Positions 9,162 to 17,933 of a stretch of DNA of 64,000 bases are shown piece after piece (position 1 is the first letter of the stretch; every line of letters starts with the position of its first letter). Where the stretch lies: positions 620,001 to 684,000 of the forward strand of contig NZ_JBGOSH010000002.1 of assembly GCF_041537925.1 (NCBI RefSeq). Reading direction: 5' to 3'. The position numbers were made by a program, and so were the translations under genes. The notes under the pieces are model-generated. The model was not told the origin of the DNA. It saw only the letters and a list, made by a program, of their open reading frames with translations, and did no database searches. The DNA is from Ruegeria_C sp041537925 (GTDB lineage: Bacteria > Pseudomonadota > Alphaproteobacteria > Rhodobacterales > Rhodobacteraceae).

Positions 9162-10114
9162 CCGCCCCAGTGATCGAAGCCAGCGCCCTGCAACGGCATT
9201 ATTCTGTAAGCGGCGGCCTCTTCAAACCCTCTCGCACACTCAAGGCAGTTGCGGGGCTTGATTTTTCACTATCTGCTGGCAAGACGCTTGCGGTGGTGGG
9301 CGAAAGCGGCTGTGGTAAATCCACCCTGGCGCGCATGGTGGCGATGATCGAGGAACCAACGGCAGGTTCGCTGACGCTTGACGGCAAGCCGGTGCTGGCA
9401 TCGGATTGGGCTGATCTGCGCCAATTGGTGCAAATCGTGTTTCAGGACCCCTACGGCTCGCTTAATCCACGGCAGCGCATCGGGACCATCCTGCAAGAGC
9501 CGCTCGCCATCAACCGGACCGACATGTCGAAAGCGGATCGCGAGGCCAAAGCCCGCAATATGATTGAACTTGTCGGGTTGCGGCCCGAGCATTATGACCG
9601 CTATCCGCATATGTTCTCGGGCGGTCAGCGCCAGCGGATTGCCGTGGCGCGGGCGCTGATGCTCGACCCAAAGGTGCTCGTGTTGGACGAACCGGTTTCG
9701 GCGCTTGATCTGTCGATCCAGAGCGCAATCCTGAACCTGCTGTCGGAATTGCAGGAGCGTCTGAAACTGGCTTATCTCTTCATCAGCCATGACCTGTCGG
9801 TGGTACGCCATGTGGCTGACGACGTCATCGTCATGTATCTGGGTCGTGCGGTTGAAAGCGGTCCAAAATCATCCGTGTTCGACGCGCCAAAACACCCTTA
9901 TACCAAGGCGCTCATGTCCGCCACACCGCGTGCCAACCCCGAGGCGGACAAGGTCAGAATTAAACTGTCCGGAGAGCTCCCGTCGCCCCTGTCAATACCC
10001 AACGGCTGCGCCTTTGCGCCACGATGTTGGAAAGCACAAGCGCGTTGCCGCGAAGAGTTACCTGTGGCAAACAATGAAGAGCACAGTGCAGCGTGCTTCT
10101 TTCCCGAAAGCTAA
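9158..10114 (+). CDS. Dpp/Opp-type ABC ATPase, DppF-like subunit
   Basis: Second ATPase of the importer, 318 residues, starting at TTG 9158 within TTGA, which includes the stop of the upstream ATPase gene. Walker A is GESGCGKS, the signature FSGGQRQR and Walker B VLVLDEPVSALD. The C-terminal cysteine-containing extension (NGCAFAPRCWKAQARC) is characteristic of the DppD/DppF group. It is the last gene of the operon; an IS6-family remnant begins about 80 bp downstream. Confidence 0.93.
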   Translation: MTAPVIEASALQRHYSVSGGLFKPSRTLKAVAGLDFSLSAGKTLAVVGESGCGKSTLARMVAMIEEPTAGSLTLDGKPVLASDWADLRQLVQIVFQDPYGSLNPRQRIGTILQEPLAINRTDMSKADREAKARNMIELVGLRPEHYDRYPHMFSGGQRQRIAVARALMLDPKVLVLDEPVSALDLSIQSAILNLLSELQERLKLAYLFISHDLSVVRHVADDVIVMYLGRAVESGPKSSVFDAPKHPYTKALMSATPRANPEADKVRIKLSGELPSPLSIPNGCAFAPRCWKAQARCREELPVANNEEHSAACFFPES

Positions 10115-10196
10115 CAGGACGACTCGCAGCGGTATAGCCAAGTTGTTCGCCTGAGTTGACCGGGTTATCTGCGGGCCGTGAACATTCCGACCAATA

Positions 10197-10634
10197 TGCC
10201 GCTTCTGAAGGGGTTCCGCTTTCCTCGTGAAATCATTGCTTGGGCAGTCTGGGCGTACCACCGCTTCGCACTGAGCACGGCAGATGTTGAAGACCTGTTG
10301 ACAGCGCGCAGCGTGATCGTAAGTCGGGAAGCGATCCGGCTGTGAGTCAATCGCTTTGGGCAGCATTTGGTAACTGGCTCCGGACGCTGACCATCGCGCC
10401 CACACAGGCCTGAACAACGCTATTGAAGTGTCGCACGGGCCGACCCGGAAGCGAGAAACGATGATTGGGCGGTTCAAATCACACCGGCAAGCCCAGAGAT
10501 TTCAGTCTGCCCATGTCCAGATCACCCTAATCTTCCGTTCCCGCCGATACCGACCCACCGCAATCTCATACCGACACGCACGTTCCGATGCGCTCACCCT
10601 CTGGGATGAGTACACTGCTGAAATGGCAACCTGA
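10197..10634 (+). pseudogene. IS6-family transposase, internally deleted
   Basis: Two pieces of one IS6-type transposase are joined. The N-terminal part (10197 to about 10368) reads LLKGFRFPREIIAWAVW, YHRFALSTADVEDLLTAR, SVIVSREAIRL, then an in-frame stop where IS6 proteins have W. The C-terminal part (from about 10410) reads GLNNAIEVSHGPTRKRE, IGRFKSHRQAQRFQSAH and RYRPTAISYRHARSDALTLW, the standard IS6 tail. The central DDE catalytic segment is missing, so the element cannot be active. It lies exactly between the peptide-importer operon and the ugp operon. Confidence 0.85.
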
Positions 10635-10830
10635 GAACTTCGAGACAACACTTTGCACGCAGCCTCAAACAACTTGGCAATATCTTGGGAAATGATGCCC
10701 CATAACATCGGGTAGTCCTTTCTTGATAAATTCCCGAAGGCGTGTATCGTTTTGATGTCTAACAATTTGCGCGGGACCCAAATCACTGCGCTTAAAAGAC
10801 AACGCACTACTGCGGTGCATGGGAGGAACA
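10635..10830. other. Non-coding region upstream of ugpB
   Basis: This stretch of about 195 bases contains no recognisable gene and presumably carries the promoter of the ugp operon. I could not identify a convincing promoter pair or operator here. The ribosome site GGGAGGA (10821-10827) belongs to ugpB. Confidence 0.35.
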
Positions 10831-12141
10831 ATGCAAAAATCATTTCTCGGCGTTCTCGCCGTAACCACAATGCTGTCGCCAGTTGCGGCCATGGCGCAAA
10901 CCGAGGTGCAATTCTGGCACGCGTTCACTGGCCGACTGGGTGAGCTGGTCGCGGCACAGGTTGAAGAGTTCAATGCCAGCCAAAGCGACTATGTCGTCGT
11001 TCAAAGCCACAAGGGCAACTACTCTGAAACGCTGAACTCCGGGATCGCCGCGTTCCGCGCAGGGGAGCAACCGCATATCCTGATGGTGTTCGAAGTCGGA
11101 ACGGCAACGATGATGTCCGCTAAAGGGGCGACCAAGCCTGTTTTTGAAGTGATGGCTGAAAGCGGTGCCACGTTTGATCCAAACGCCTACATTGGCTCCG
11201 TCAAAGGATACTATACGACAACCGACGGCGAAATGCTGTCGTTGCCATTCAACTCATCCACACCTGTCTTGTGGGTAAACCGGGACGCGTTTGAAGCCGC
11301 AGGTGTTGATCCGGACACCGATCTGTCGACTTGGCAGAAAGTGGGAGAAACGCTCGAGGCCCTCAAGGCTGGCGGGTCTCAATGCCCCTTAGTTACCGCA
11401 TGGCAAAGCTGGATTCACCTTGAAAACTACTCGGCCTATCATGACGTGCCATTCGCCAGCCAAGACAACGGGTTTGCCGGTCTTGATACAGAGCTGATGC
11501 TGAACGGCGAAGCGCAGGTTGCACATCTGACGGCGATGGGCGAATGGGCGAAGGACGGAAAGTTTATCTATACAGGGCGCCGCAATGAAGGTGGTGCAAA
11601 CTTCCGGTCCGGCGAATGTGCGTTGTTCACCGAAAGCTCGGCCGGATATGCCGGGATCAAGGCTGAAGCTGAATTTAATTTCGACGTACGGCCACTGCCC
11701 TATTGGGAGGGCGTCGGAAACAGCCCACAGAATACCATCATCGGCGGCGCATCGCTTTGGGTTATGGAAGGCCATGAAGACGCCGAATACGCGGGTGTTG
11801 GCGAATTCCTGAGCTTCCTGTCGTCCAGTGACGTGCAGGCGCAATGGCACCAGGACACAGGCTATCTGCCGATCACAACAGAAGCGGGTGACGCAACCCG
11901 CGCCGCCGGTTTCTACGAGGAAAACCCCGGCACAGATGTGGCTGTCATCCAGATGACCGCGAAAGAGCCAACAGCGAACTCCAAAGGACTTCGCTTGGGG
12001 TCCTTCGACCAAATCCGCGGGATCATCGACGAGGAATTGGAGGCGGTCTGGGCAGGTGACAAAACCGCTCAGGAAGCGATGGACAGCGCAAAAGAACGCG
12101 GCGACGCGCTCTTGCGCCGGTTTGAAGCCGCTAACAACTAA
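10831..12141 (+). CDS. ugpB: sn-glycerol-3-phosphate-type ABC substrate-binding protein
   Basis: This 436-residue periplasmic binding protein has a signal peptide ending near VAAMAQ and a mature start TEVQFWHAFTGRLGE. WHAFTG followed later by GNYSETLNSGIAAFRAG is the UgpB pattern. The ATG at 10831 was chosen because GGGAGGA lies 4 bases upstream; a further ATG at 10819 precedes that site. It is followed by permease genes ugpA and ugpE and ATPase ugpC in the usual order. The expected cargo is glycerol-3-phosphate or glycerophosphodiesters, inferred from family similarity. No ugpQ phosphodiesterase is present. Confidence 0.88.
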   Translation: MQKSFLGVLAVTTMLSPVAAMAQTEVQFWHAFTGRLGELVAAQVEEFNASQSDYVVVQSHKGNYSETLNSGIAAFRAGEQPHILMVFEVGTATMMSAKGATKPVFEVMAESGATFDPNAYIGSVKGYYTTTDGEMLSLPFNSSTPVLWVNRDAFEAAGVDPDTDLSTWQKVGETLEALKAGGSQCPLVTAWQSWIHLENYSAYHDVPFASQDNGFAGLDTELMLNGEAQVAHLTAMGEWAKDGKFIYTGRRNEGGANFRSGECALFTESSAGYAGIKAEAEFNFDVRPLPYWEGVGNSPQNTIIGGASLWVMEGHEDAEYAGVGEFLSFLSSSDVQAQWHQDTGYLPITTEAGDATRAAGFYEENPGTDVAVIQMTAKEPTANSKGLRLGSFDQIRGIIDEELEAVWAGDKTAQEAMDSAKERGDALLRRFEAANN

Positions 12142-12154
12142 GGCAATGAAAAGG

Positions 12155-12179
12155 GTGGGCCAAACGGTCCACTTTTTTT
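12155..12179 (+). terminator. Rho-independent-type hairpin after ugpB
   Basis: GTGGGCC (12155-12161), loop AAAC, GGTCCAC (12166-12172) form a 7-bp stem with one G-U pair, followed by seven Ts (12173-12179). Because ugpA starts only 13 bases further on, it probably attenuates transcription so that less permease than binding protein is made. Confidence 0.75.
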
Positions 12180-12192
12180 GCCGAGGGGTTTG

Positions 12193-13074
12193 ATGGAAAA
12201 ACGGGTTAAGTTTCGTGGCTGGCTGTTGCCGCTTTTGCTGATTGCGCCTCAGGTCGTAATTTCAGCGGTGTTCTTTTTCTATCCGGCCGGACAGGCAATC
12301 TGGCAATCGCTTTTCATACCGGACCCCTTTGGCCTGTCGATGCAGTATGTGGGCCTTGGAAATTTCGAATTTCTGCTATCAGATAAATTCTATCGCGCAT
12401 CGTTTGTGACCACTGCGATCTTTTCGATCCTGGTCACGCTATGCTCGATGATCCCCGCACTGTTTCTTGCCGTCATCGCGGACCGCTTGATCAAAGGGTC
12501 CGGCGTTTATCGCACCTTACTGATTTGGCCCTATGCCGTGGCTCCTGCCGTTGCAGGTGTGCTCTGGCTGTTCATGTTCAATACCCGAGTCGGCGTGGTG
12601 TCCTGGTATCTGGGGCAATTGGGATACGACTGGAACCACGTGCTGAACGGGACAGAGGCAATGGGCCTTGTTGTCGTTGCATCCGCCTGGGGGCGGATCA
12701 GTTATAACTTCCTGTTTTTCTTCGCGGCCCTACAAGCAGTCCCAAAATCAGTCATCGAGGCCGCAGCCATTGATGGCGCGCATTTCTGGCGGCGGTTCTG
12801 GACTATTGTACTGCCGCTCTTGTCGCCCACGACCTTCTTCCTGCTTGTGGTCAACATCGTTTATTCCTTCTTCGAAACCTTCGGCGTGATCCACACGATC
12901 ACTGGGGGCGGGCCGCAACAGGCAACAACGATCCTTGTCTACAAAGTCTACTCGGACGGGTTCGTAAGCCAGGATCTCGGATCATCTTCCGCGCAGTCGG
13001 TCATCTTGCTGATCGTGGTGGGGCTGCTGACCATCCTGCAATTCAAGTTCATTGAAAAACGGGTGCATTACTGA
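12193..13074 (+). CDS. ugpA: Glycerol-3-phosphate ABC permease UgpA
   Basis: Inner-membrane permease of about 293 residues, MalF/UgpA type, with six or so predicted helices. The start at ATG 12193 is preceded by GAGGGG; an upstream TTG at 12178 lies in the terminator tract and is unlikely. The EAA loop is VIEAAAIDGAHFWRRFWTIVLPLLSP, and TITGGGPQQATT is a usual feature of this family. It forms a heterodimer with UgpE, whose ATG overlaps its stop. Confidence 0.9.
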   Translation: MEKRVKFRGWLLPLLLIAPQVVISAVFFFYPAGQAIWQSLFIPDPFGLSMQYVGLGNFEFLLSDKFYRASFVTTAIFSILVTLCSMIPALFLAVIADRLIKGSGVYRTLLIWPYAVAPAVAGVLWLFMFNTRVGVVSWYLGQLGYDWNHVLNGTEAMGLVVVASAWGRISYNFLFFFAALQAVPKSVIEAAAIDGAHFWRRFWTIVLPLLSPTTFFLLVVNIVYSFFETFGVIHTITGGGPQQATTILVYKVYSDGFVSQDLGSSSAQSVILLIVVGLLTILQFKFIEKRVHY

Positions 13075-13931
13075 TGGCACGCGAAATACACGGCATGGTC
13101 GAAAAGCGTGGCAAGGGGCTGTGGCTCACCCATGTGTTTATGATCTTTGGCGTGCTGGTGATCTTCTTTCCGATCTGGCTGGCCTTCGTGGCTTCAACCG
13201 TGACCCAGTCGGACATCATCCGACCACCCATGCCGGTGTGGCCGGGTGATCAGTTCTGGATCAACTATAAGAATGCGCTGTTCTCGGGCATCAATGTGCC
13301 GGTCGGAACAATGCTGTTTAACAGCCTCGTCATGGCGATCGGGATCGCAGTCGGCAAAATCATCATTTCCCTTCTGTCGGCATTTGCCATTGTCTATTTC
13401 AAGTTTCCCGGTCGGAGCGTCTTTTTCTGGCTGATCTTCCTGACGCTGATGCTACCAGTCGAAGTGCGTATCGTACCCACTTACGAGGTGGTGGCCGGCT
13501 TCGGCATGCTGAACTCATATTCCGGCCTGATATTTCCTTTGATCGCCTCCGCCACGGCGACGTTTTTGTTCCGGCAGTTCTTTTTGACCATCCCGGATGA
13601 ACTGGCAGAAGCGGCCCGCGTAGACGGCGCCCGCCCGATGCGGTTCTTTTGGGATATCGTTGTTCCGATGAGCCGCACAAACATCGCCGCTCTTTTTGTG
13701 ATCCTCTTTATCTACGGCTGGAACCAATACCTCTGGCCGCTATTGATCACGACGGACCCGGAAATGAACACGATCGTGATGGGTATCAAACAGATGTTCC
13801 CAAGCGGCGATGACTTTGCCCATTGGCCAACGATCATGGCGACCTCAATCCTTGCAATGATCCCGCCGGTGATCGTTGTGGTGGGCATGCAACGGCTGTT
13901 TATTCGCGGCCTTGTCGATAGTGAGAAATAA
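13074..13931 (+). CDS. ugpE: Glycerol-3-phosphate ABC permease UgpE
   Basis: Inner-membrane permease, 285 residues, MalG/UgpE type. An N-terminal cytoplasmic segment precedes the first helix (HVFMIFGVLVIFFPIW). The EAA loop reads DELAEAARVDGARPMRFFWDI and the segment YGWNQYLWPLLITT is characteristic of UgpE. Translation is coupled to ugpA through TGATG. It ends 3 bp before the ugpC start. Confidence 0.92.
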   Translation: MAREIHGMVEKRGKGLWLTHVFMIFGVLVIFFPIWLAFVASTVTQSDIIRPPMPVWPGDQFWINYKNALFSGINVPVGTMLFNSLVMAIGIAVGKIIISLLSAFAIVYFKFPGRSVFFWLIFLTLMLPVEVRIVPTYEVVAGFGMLNSYSGLIFPLIASATATFLFRQFFLTIPDELAEAARVDGARPMRFFWDIVVPMSRTNIAALFVILFIYGWNQYLWPLLITTDPEMNTIVMGIKQMFPSGDDFAHWPTIMATSILAMIPPVIVVVGMQRLFIRGLVDSEK

Positions 13932-13934
13932 CAG

Positions 13935-14990
13935 ATGGCCACGGTTTCCCTGCAAGATATCAAAAAAAGCTTTGGCAACACCGAGGTGATCCACGACGTT
14001 TCTACCGACATCGCTGATGGCGAATTCATCGTTATCGTCGGGCCGTCGGGCTGCGGTAAATCGACCCTATTGCGCATGGTCGCAGGATTGGAAACGGTGA
14101 CTTCCGGAGACGTTTTGATCGGAGGCGAGCGCGCCAACAACAAGGAACCGATGGACCGCGATATCGCGATGGTGTTTCAGAATTACGCTCTCTACCCGCA
14201 TATGTCGGTGCGTCAAAACATGGGATACGGTCTCAAGATCGCCAGGCTACCGAAGGCTGAAATTGACGCCAAGGTGCTTGATGCCGCCAGATTGCTGCAA
14301 CTTGAACCACTGTTGGATCGCAAACCCAGAGAGCTCTCGGGCGGGCAGCGTCAGCGCGTTGCAATGGGGCGCGCCATCGTACGTGAACCGGCGGTGTTTC
14401 TCTTTGATGAACCGCTGTCGAACCTTGACGCCAAATTGCGCGTTCAGATGCGTCTTGAAATTAAAGAGCTTCAGTCAAAACTGGGTATTACGGCGCTTTA
14501 CGTGACCCATGATCAGGTTGAGGCGATGACCATGGCGGACCGGATGATCGTGATGAACGGCGGTGTGGCCGAGCAGATCGGCACCCCGCTCGAAGTCTAC
14601 GAGACCCCGCGCACGCTATTTGCCGCGCAATTCATCGGCAGCCCGGCGATGAACATCCTGGATGCAGAAATCGAGGACGGTTGGGTCACCTCGGGCCATC
14701 AACGCATCGTCGAGGCCACTGGACCAGACGGCCCTGTCAAATTTGGCATCCGCCCAGAGCATCTGATCGCCGAGGACACCGGAGCCATCCGCGTGCGCGC
14801 CAAATTGGCCGAACCGCTTGGCGCAAACACGCTCCTGCATTGCGAACTTGTCGACACAAATGAGGGCTTCACAGCCAGCCTGCCGGGTGTTCATGTCTTG
14901 AGTAGTAAGAACACCATGATGCAGTTTTCGATTCAGCCGGGCAAATCACACCTCTTCGACGGTGACACAGGCTTGCGTCGCACGCACTAA
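13935..14990 (+). CDS. ugpC: Glycerol-3-phosphate ABC ATPase UgpC
   Basis: This 351-residue ATPase of the MalK/UgpC family has Walker A GPSGCGKS, signature LSGGQRQR and Walker B FLFDEPLSNLDAKLR. A C-terminal TOBE regulatory domain (about residues 235-350) includes FGIRPEHL. It should energise UgpAE. It is the last gene of the cluster, and a Tn3-family remnant begins about 165 bp downstream. Confidence 0.92.
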   Translation: MATVSLQDIKKSFGNTEVIHDVSTDIADGEFIVIVGPSGCGKSTLLRMVAGLETVTSGDVLIGGERANNKEPMDRDIAMVFQNYALYPHMSVRQNMGYGLKIARLPKAEIDAKVLDAARLLQLEPLLDRKPRELSGGQRQRVAMGRAIVREPAVFLFDEPLSNLDAKLRVQMRLEIKELQSKLGITALYVTHDQVEAMTMADRMIVMNGGVAEQIGTPLEVYETPRTLFAAQFIGSPAMNILDAEIEDGWVTSGHQRIVEATGPDGPVKFGIRPEHLIAEDTGAIRVRAKLAEPLGANTLLHCELVDTNEGFTASLPGVHVLSSKNTMMQFSIQPGKSHLFDGDTGLRRTH

Positions 14991-15155
14991 CTGGCTTGTA
15001 GTCCTATCTGACCTGCTCGAAATGAAAGATCCCGGTGTCGGGGACAACTTGCGTGAGGATGTCCTCCAGCGTCTCGATCGTATGATCCATGATACTACTC
15101 CTGAAAACGAAGTCGCCGCCTCGGTAAGGCAGTCCGGCAGAGAAAGAACGCCGGG

Positions 15156-15236
15156 CTAGCAAGACCTGAAGTGCTTCTGGCGCACATTTCACCGCTCGTG
15201 TGGGCCCATATCTTGTTCACGGCCGAATACAGATGA
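15156..15236 (+). pseudogene. Tn3-family transposase, C-terminal scrap
   Basis: In one frame the sequence reads LARPEVLLAHISPLVWAH, ILFTAEYR and a TGA. This matches the extreme C-terminus of Tn3-family TnpA (LLAHISPLGWxHIxLTGEY). The DDE core is absent. A 38-bp Tn3-type terminal repeat follows at the expected distance, which raises confidence. Upstream bases 14991-15155 show no recognisable transposase sequence. Confidence 0.65.
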
Positions 15237-15257
15237 CCAAAATCGTGACCCAGATCG

Positions 15258-15295
15258 CTTAGGCTACGATTTCGCCCCCACCCGGACTCGACCCC
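15258..15295 (+). repeat. 38-bp Tn3-type terminal inverted repeat
   Basis: Read outside-in on the minus strand this begins GGGGTC and ends CCTAAG after exactly 38 bases. GGGG at the outer end, TAAG at the inner end and a length of 38 are hallmarks of Tn3-family termini. It lies 21 bases after the stop of the TnpA scrap. No partner repeat was found in the window. Confidence 0.65.
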
Positions 15296-15423
15296 GCATG
15301 GGGCAAATTCGCCTCAAGCCTGATCCATGCAACCCGGTCACTCAGCATCAGAAACTGAATTTTTCAGGCTTGATTGTCGTTGGTCTACTCCGGCTTGACG
15401 GCTTTGGGATTTTTTGGAAACCC

Positions 15424-15453
15424 TTGACAAATTTTCCATTTGGCCGTTATTGA
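15424..15453 (+). promoter_or_regulatory. Candidate promoter with embedded palindrome
   Basis: TTGACA (15424-15429) is a perfect -35 hexamer. An 18-base spacer leads to TATTGA (15448-15453), a weak -10. The spacer carries an inverted repeat CAAAT-TTTCC-ATTTG (15428-15442), positioned so that a bound repressor would block RNA polymerase. The DeoR-family gene that ends this operon is the obvious candidate binder. The -10 is poor, so the promoter call is tentative. Confidence 0.42.
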
Positions 15454-15523
15454 TCGATTATGGAGTGTTTTGAAAGATATTCTCTCGACAAGCCGTGCAT
15501 TCTTGGTGGGATGGAGATCAGGA

Positions 15524-16546
15524 ATGAGACTTGAGACAAAGCTTAATAAGATTAAAAGCGGGTCGTATCGGTCAGGTGATTTCATACTCGCCGACGCGAA
15601 AGATTCTGATATGGGATCTGGTGTTACCGGAACCGGTTTCATGCAGGATGGCAGCGGGTACCGGCGTCGATCCCGTCAGGATTTTTTGAGCCAAATCGAG
15701 AATATAATCGAGCAGGACGTGGTCGACATCATGCTGTTGTCGGCATCGAACCTTGAGATACTGGCAGGCAGGGGCGTATTCAAGAACACCGGTGTCAAAC
15801 CGGCAATTCGCGCCAACGATGCAACGGATTGTTGGGGCGGAGTCCGGCACGGGCGATACACCTCTTATGGCTCGCGCCCATTTCGCTCCGCAAGCCTGCC
15901 CCGGGTGATGCATGGTGGAACTGATCCGAATCCCGGTGCGAAGATTACCGGAACCGATCTCGGACTGTATTCGATCACGTTTCTCAATGATCTTGAGGCG
16001 GACCTCGCCTCGCTTCAGGCTTTCGCCGACTTCAGAGAAGACGCGGCCAAGAATGGGTTTCACTATTTCTACGAAGTATTCAATCCAAATATCGATTGTG
16101 GACTGGATAAGAAGCAGATCGGCGAGTTCCTGAATGACTGCGTGTTGAGATCGCTGGCTGGGGTATTGAAGGCAGATCGACCGGAGTTTCTCAAAATCCC
16201 GTTCAACGGTCCAGCAGCCATGGAAGAGTTGGCAGAATTTGACAGTGAAATTGTGGTAGGAGTTCTGGGTGGAGCGGCAGGTACCACGCGCGATTCATTC
16301 GAGCTGTTGGAACAATCCGAGCGCTACGGTGCCAGGGTCGCTCTGTTTGGTCGCAAGATCAATCAAGCGGAGTCCCAGCGAGAATTCATCACTTTGATGC
16401 GTGCTATCGCCGACGGAAACATCTCCGCCAAAGAGGCCGTGAAAGCCTACCATTCAAAACTGAATGAGCTGGGCATCAAACCGACAAGGACTATTGAGGA
16501 CGACTACAACATAACGGAAGGAGTGCTCCTAAAGGGCGCCAAATGA
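15524..16546 (+). CDS. Class I aldolase-like TIM-barrel protein
   Basis: This protein of 340 residues begins at ATG 15524, preceded by GGAGATCAGGA; the frame is open further upstream but through the promoter region. Two blocks suggest a Schiff-base TIM-barrel aldolase. FLKIPFNG has Lys224 at a strand end. VVGVLGGAAGTTRDSFELLE followed by GARVALFGRKIN resembles the C-terminal phosphate-binding loops of LacD/FbaB/LsrF-type aldolases. The exact family was not recognised. It is the first gene of an operon with sugar importer, dehydrogenases and kinase, so cleavage of a phosphorylated ketose is a reasonable inference. Confidence 0.6.
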   Translation: MRLETKLNKIKSGSYRSGDFILADAKDSDMGSGVTGTGFMQDGSGYRRRSRQDFLSQIENIIEQDVVDIMLLSASNLEILAGRGVFKNTGVKPAIRANDATDCWGGVRHGRYTSYGSRPFRSASLPRVMHGGTDPNPGAKITGTDLGLYSITFLNDLEADLASLQAFADFREDAAKNGFHYFYEVFNPNIDCGLDKKQIGEFLNDCVLRSLAGVLKADRPEFLKIPFNGPAAMEELAEFDSEIVVGVLGGAAGTTRDSFELLEQSERYGARVALFGRKINQAESQREFITLMRAIADGNISAKEAVKAYHSKLNELGIKPTRTIEDDYNITEGVLLKGAK

Positions 16547-16582
16547 AGAGGAACAACCAACGGGTACAAGAGGAGCGTACTA

Positions 16583-17860
16583 ATGAAATCAATTGCCACA
16601 CTTATGTGCAGTGCCACGGTGTTTGCCCTATCGGCAGGCGGATCACTCGCCCAGTCACAGGACGTCACAGTCTGGTCTTGGTTCGTGCAAAGCACAATGG
16701 AGAAATCCGTTGCCGCTTTTGAGGAAAAATACCCCGATATCAACGTCGAATACGTGTACTACAACTATTCGCCGGAATACATTACCGCGCTGAAGGCCGC
16801 TGCTGCGTCGGGCAGCCTACCGGATGTCATCGGCCTGCAGCCGGGGTCTCTGACTCAGCAGTACCGCGAGGACCTTGCGTCGATCAATGCAAAGGCCGAG
16901 GCAGAATGGGGTGCGGACTGGCAAGACAAGATCTTTCCGATCAATCGCAACCAGATGCTGATGGGTAACCCGGAGGGTGATGACAATTATTACATCATGC
17001 CTCAGGAGTCCCAGGTTCTTGCCGTTTGGTACAACCGCAGGCTTTTTGACGAGGTCGGACTATCCGCACCGCAAACCTATGACGAGTTGAAAGCCGCCGC
17101 AGCCGCACTGACCGACGCCGGGCATATCCCCATGTTTCAGGGTGCGGCTGATGGCTGGCAGAACAAAAACGTGTTCCTGATGCTCGCCAATCAGTTTTCA
17201 CCGGGCATCGTTGAACGGGCACAAGCCGGTGGAGCGTCGTGGACCTCGGATGAGATGGTCTCGGCAATGACGGCCTGGAAGGGTCTGTTTGACGATGGGA
17301 TTTTCCAGGAAGGCGCCTTGGGCGCGCATGCGTATCCGACAGGCGCTCAGTTATTTGCGCAGGGGCGTGTCGGAATGATGGCCCTTGGATCCTGGTGGAT
17401 GCAGGAAAGCAAGTTTCCGCCCCCGTTGTCTCAGGATGTCGACAACATGAGCGGGTTCGACTACTTCCACCTGCCGCCGGTTCCTGGATCATCACAGCCC
17501 AGCCCGCCAGTCGGTGGCATTGATATCGGATATGGTCTGACCAAAAACGGCGAGGACAATCCCGCCGCCTGGACCTTCCTGGCCGAGCTGACAAATGGGG
17601 TCGCACTTCAGCAGGCGTTAAATGACCTCAACGACCTGCCCGCGTTTGACGGGCACGCTCCACAAGGGGATGTCTCGGACCATGTGCTTGGTCTGTATGA
17701 CCGATTCATGTCGGAACTGCCGGTGGCCGAAAACCAGCGTTTCGCCCAGCCGAAGATTTCCCAGGCGCTCGAAGACGCTCTGTCCGGGGTTGCTGCTGGC
17801 TCACTCGAGCCGATGGCCGCGTTGGAAGCGGTCCAGAAAGTGGCTGATGAGCTGAACTAG
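16583..17860 (+). CDS. Sugar-type ABC substrate-binding protein (family 1)
   Basis: This 425-residue extracellular solute-binding protein has a signal peptide ending near GGSLAQ. The mature part starts QDVTVWSWFVQSTMEKSVAAF and later has DVIGLQPGS and VWYNRRLFDEVGL, features of carbohydrate-binding SBP_bac_1 proteins. GAGGAG precedes the ATG. An intercistronic hairpin follows and then two permeases and an ATPase of the same CUT1 type. The ligand is probably a sugar or polyol, given the two dehydrogenases and kinase in the operon. Confidence 0.9.
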   Translation: MKSIATLMCSATVFALSAGGSLAQSQDVTVWSWFVQSTMEKSVAAFEEKYPDINVEYVYYNYSPEYITALKAAAASGSLPDVIGLQPGSLTQQYREDLASINAKAEAEWGADWQDKIFPINRNQMLMGNPEGDDNYYIMPQESQVLAVWYNRRLFDEVGLSAPQTYDELKAAAAALTDAGHIPMFQGAADGWQNKNVFLMLANQFSPGIVERAQAGGASWTSDEMVSAMTAWKGLFDDGIFQEGALGAHAYPTGAQLFAQGRVGMMALGSWWMQESKFPPPLSQDVDNMSGFDYFHLPPVPGSSQPSPPVGGIDIGYGLTKNGEDNPAAWTFLAELTNGVALQQALNDLNDLPAFDGHAPQGDVSDHVLGLYDRFMSELPVAENQRFAQPKISQALEDALSGVAAGSLEPMAALEAVQKVADELN

Positions 17861-17875
17861 TTTCGTCAAGAACCA

Positions 17876-17901
17876 CGGGCCGGCGCTGTAATGTCGGCCC
17901 G
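17876..17901 (+). other. Intercistronic hairpin after the sugar-binding-protein gene
   Basis: CGGGCCG (17876-17882) and CGGCCCG (17895-17901) form a perfect 7-bp stem around a 12-base loop, 15 bp after the binding-protein stop. No T-tract follows. It likely stabilises the upstream message relative to the permease genes. Confidence 0.65.
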
Positions 17902-17933
17902 CACGAGTGCAAGGCCAATATGGGGCAGCCGGA

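Noticed and set aside
15004..15192. Small minus-strand frame ending in a 28-residue peptide with AGGAG before its ATG
   Set aside because: No known family and it lies next to Tn3 debris; too little evidence for a gene. A remnant is more likely.
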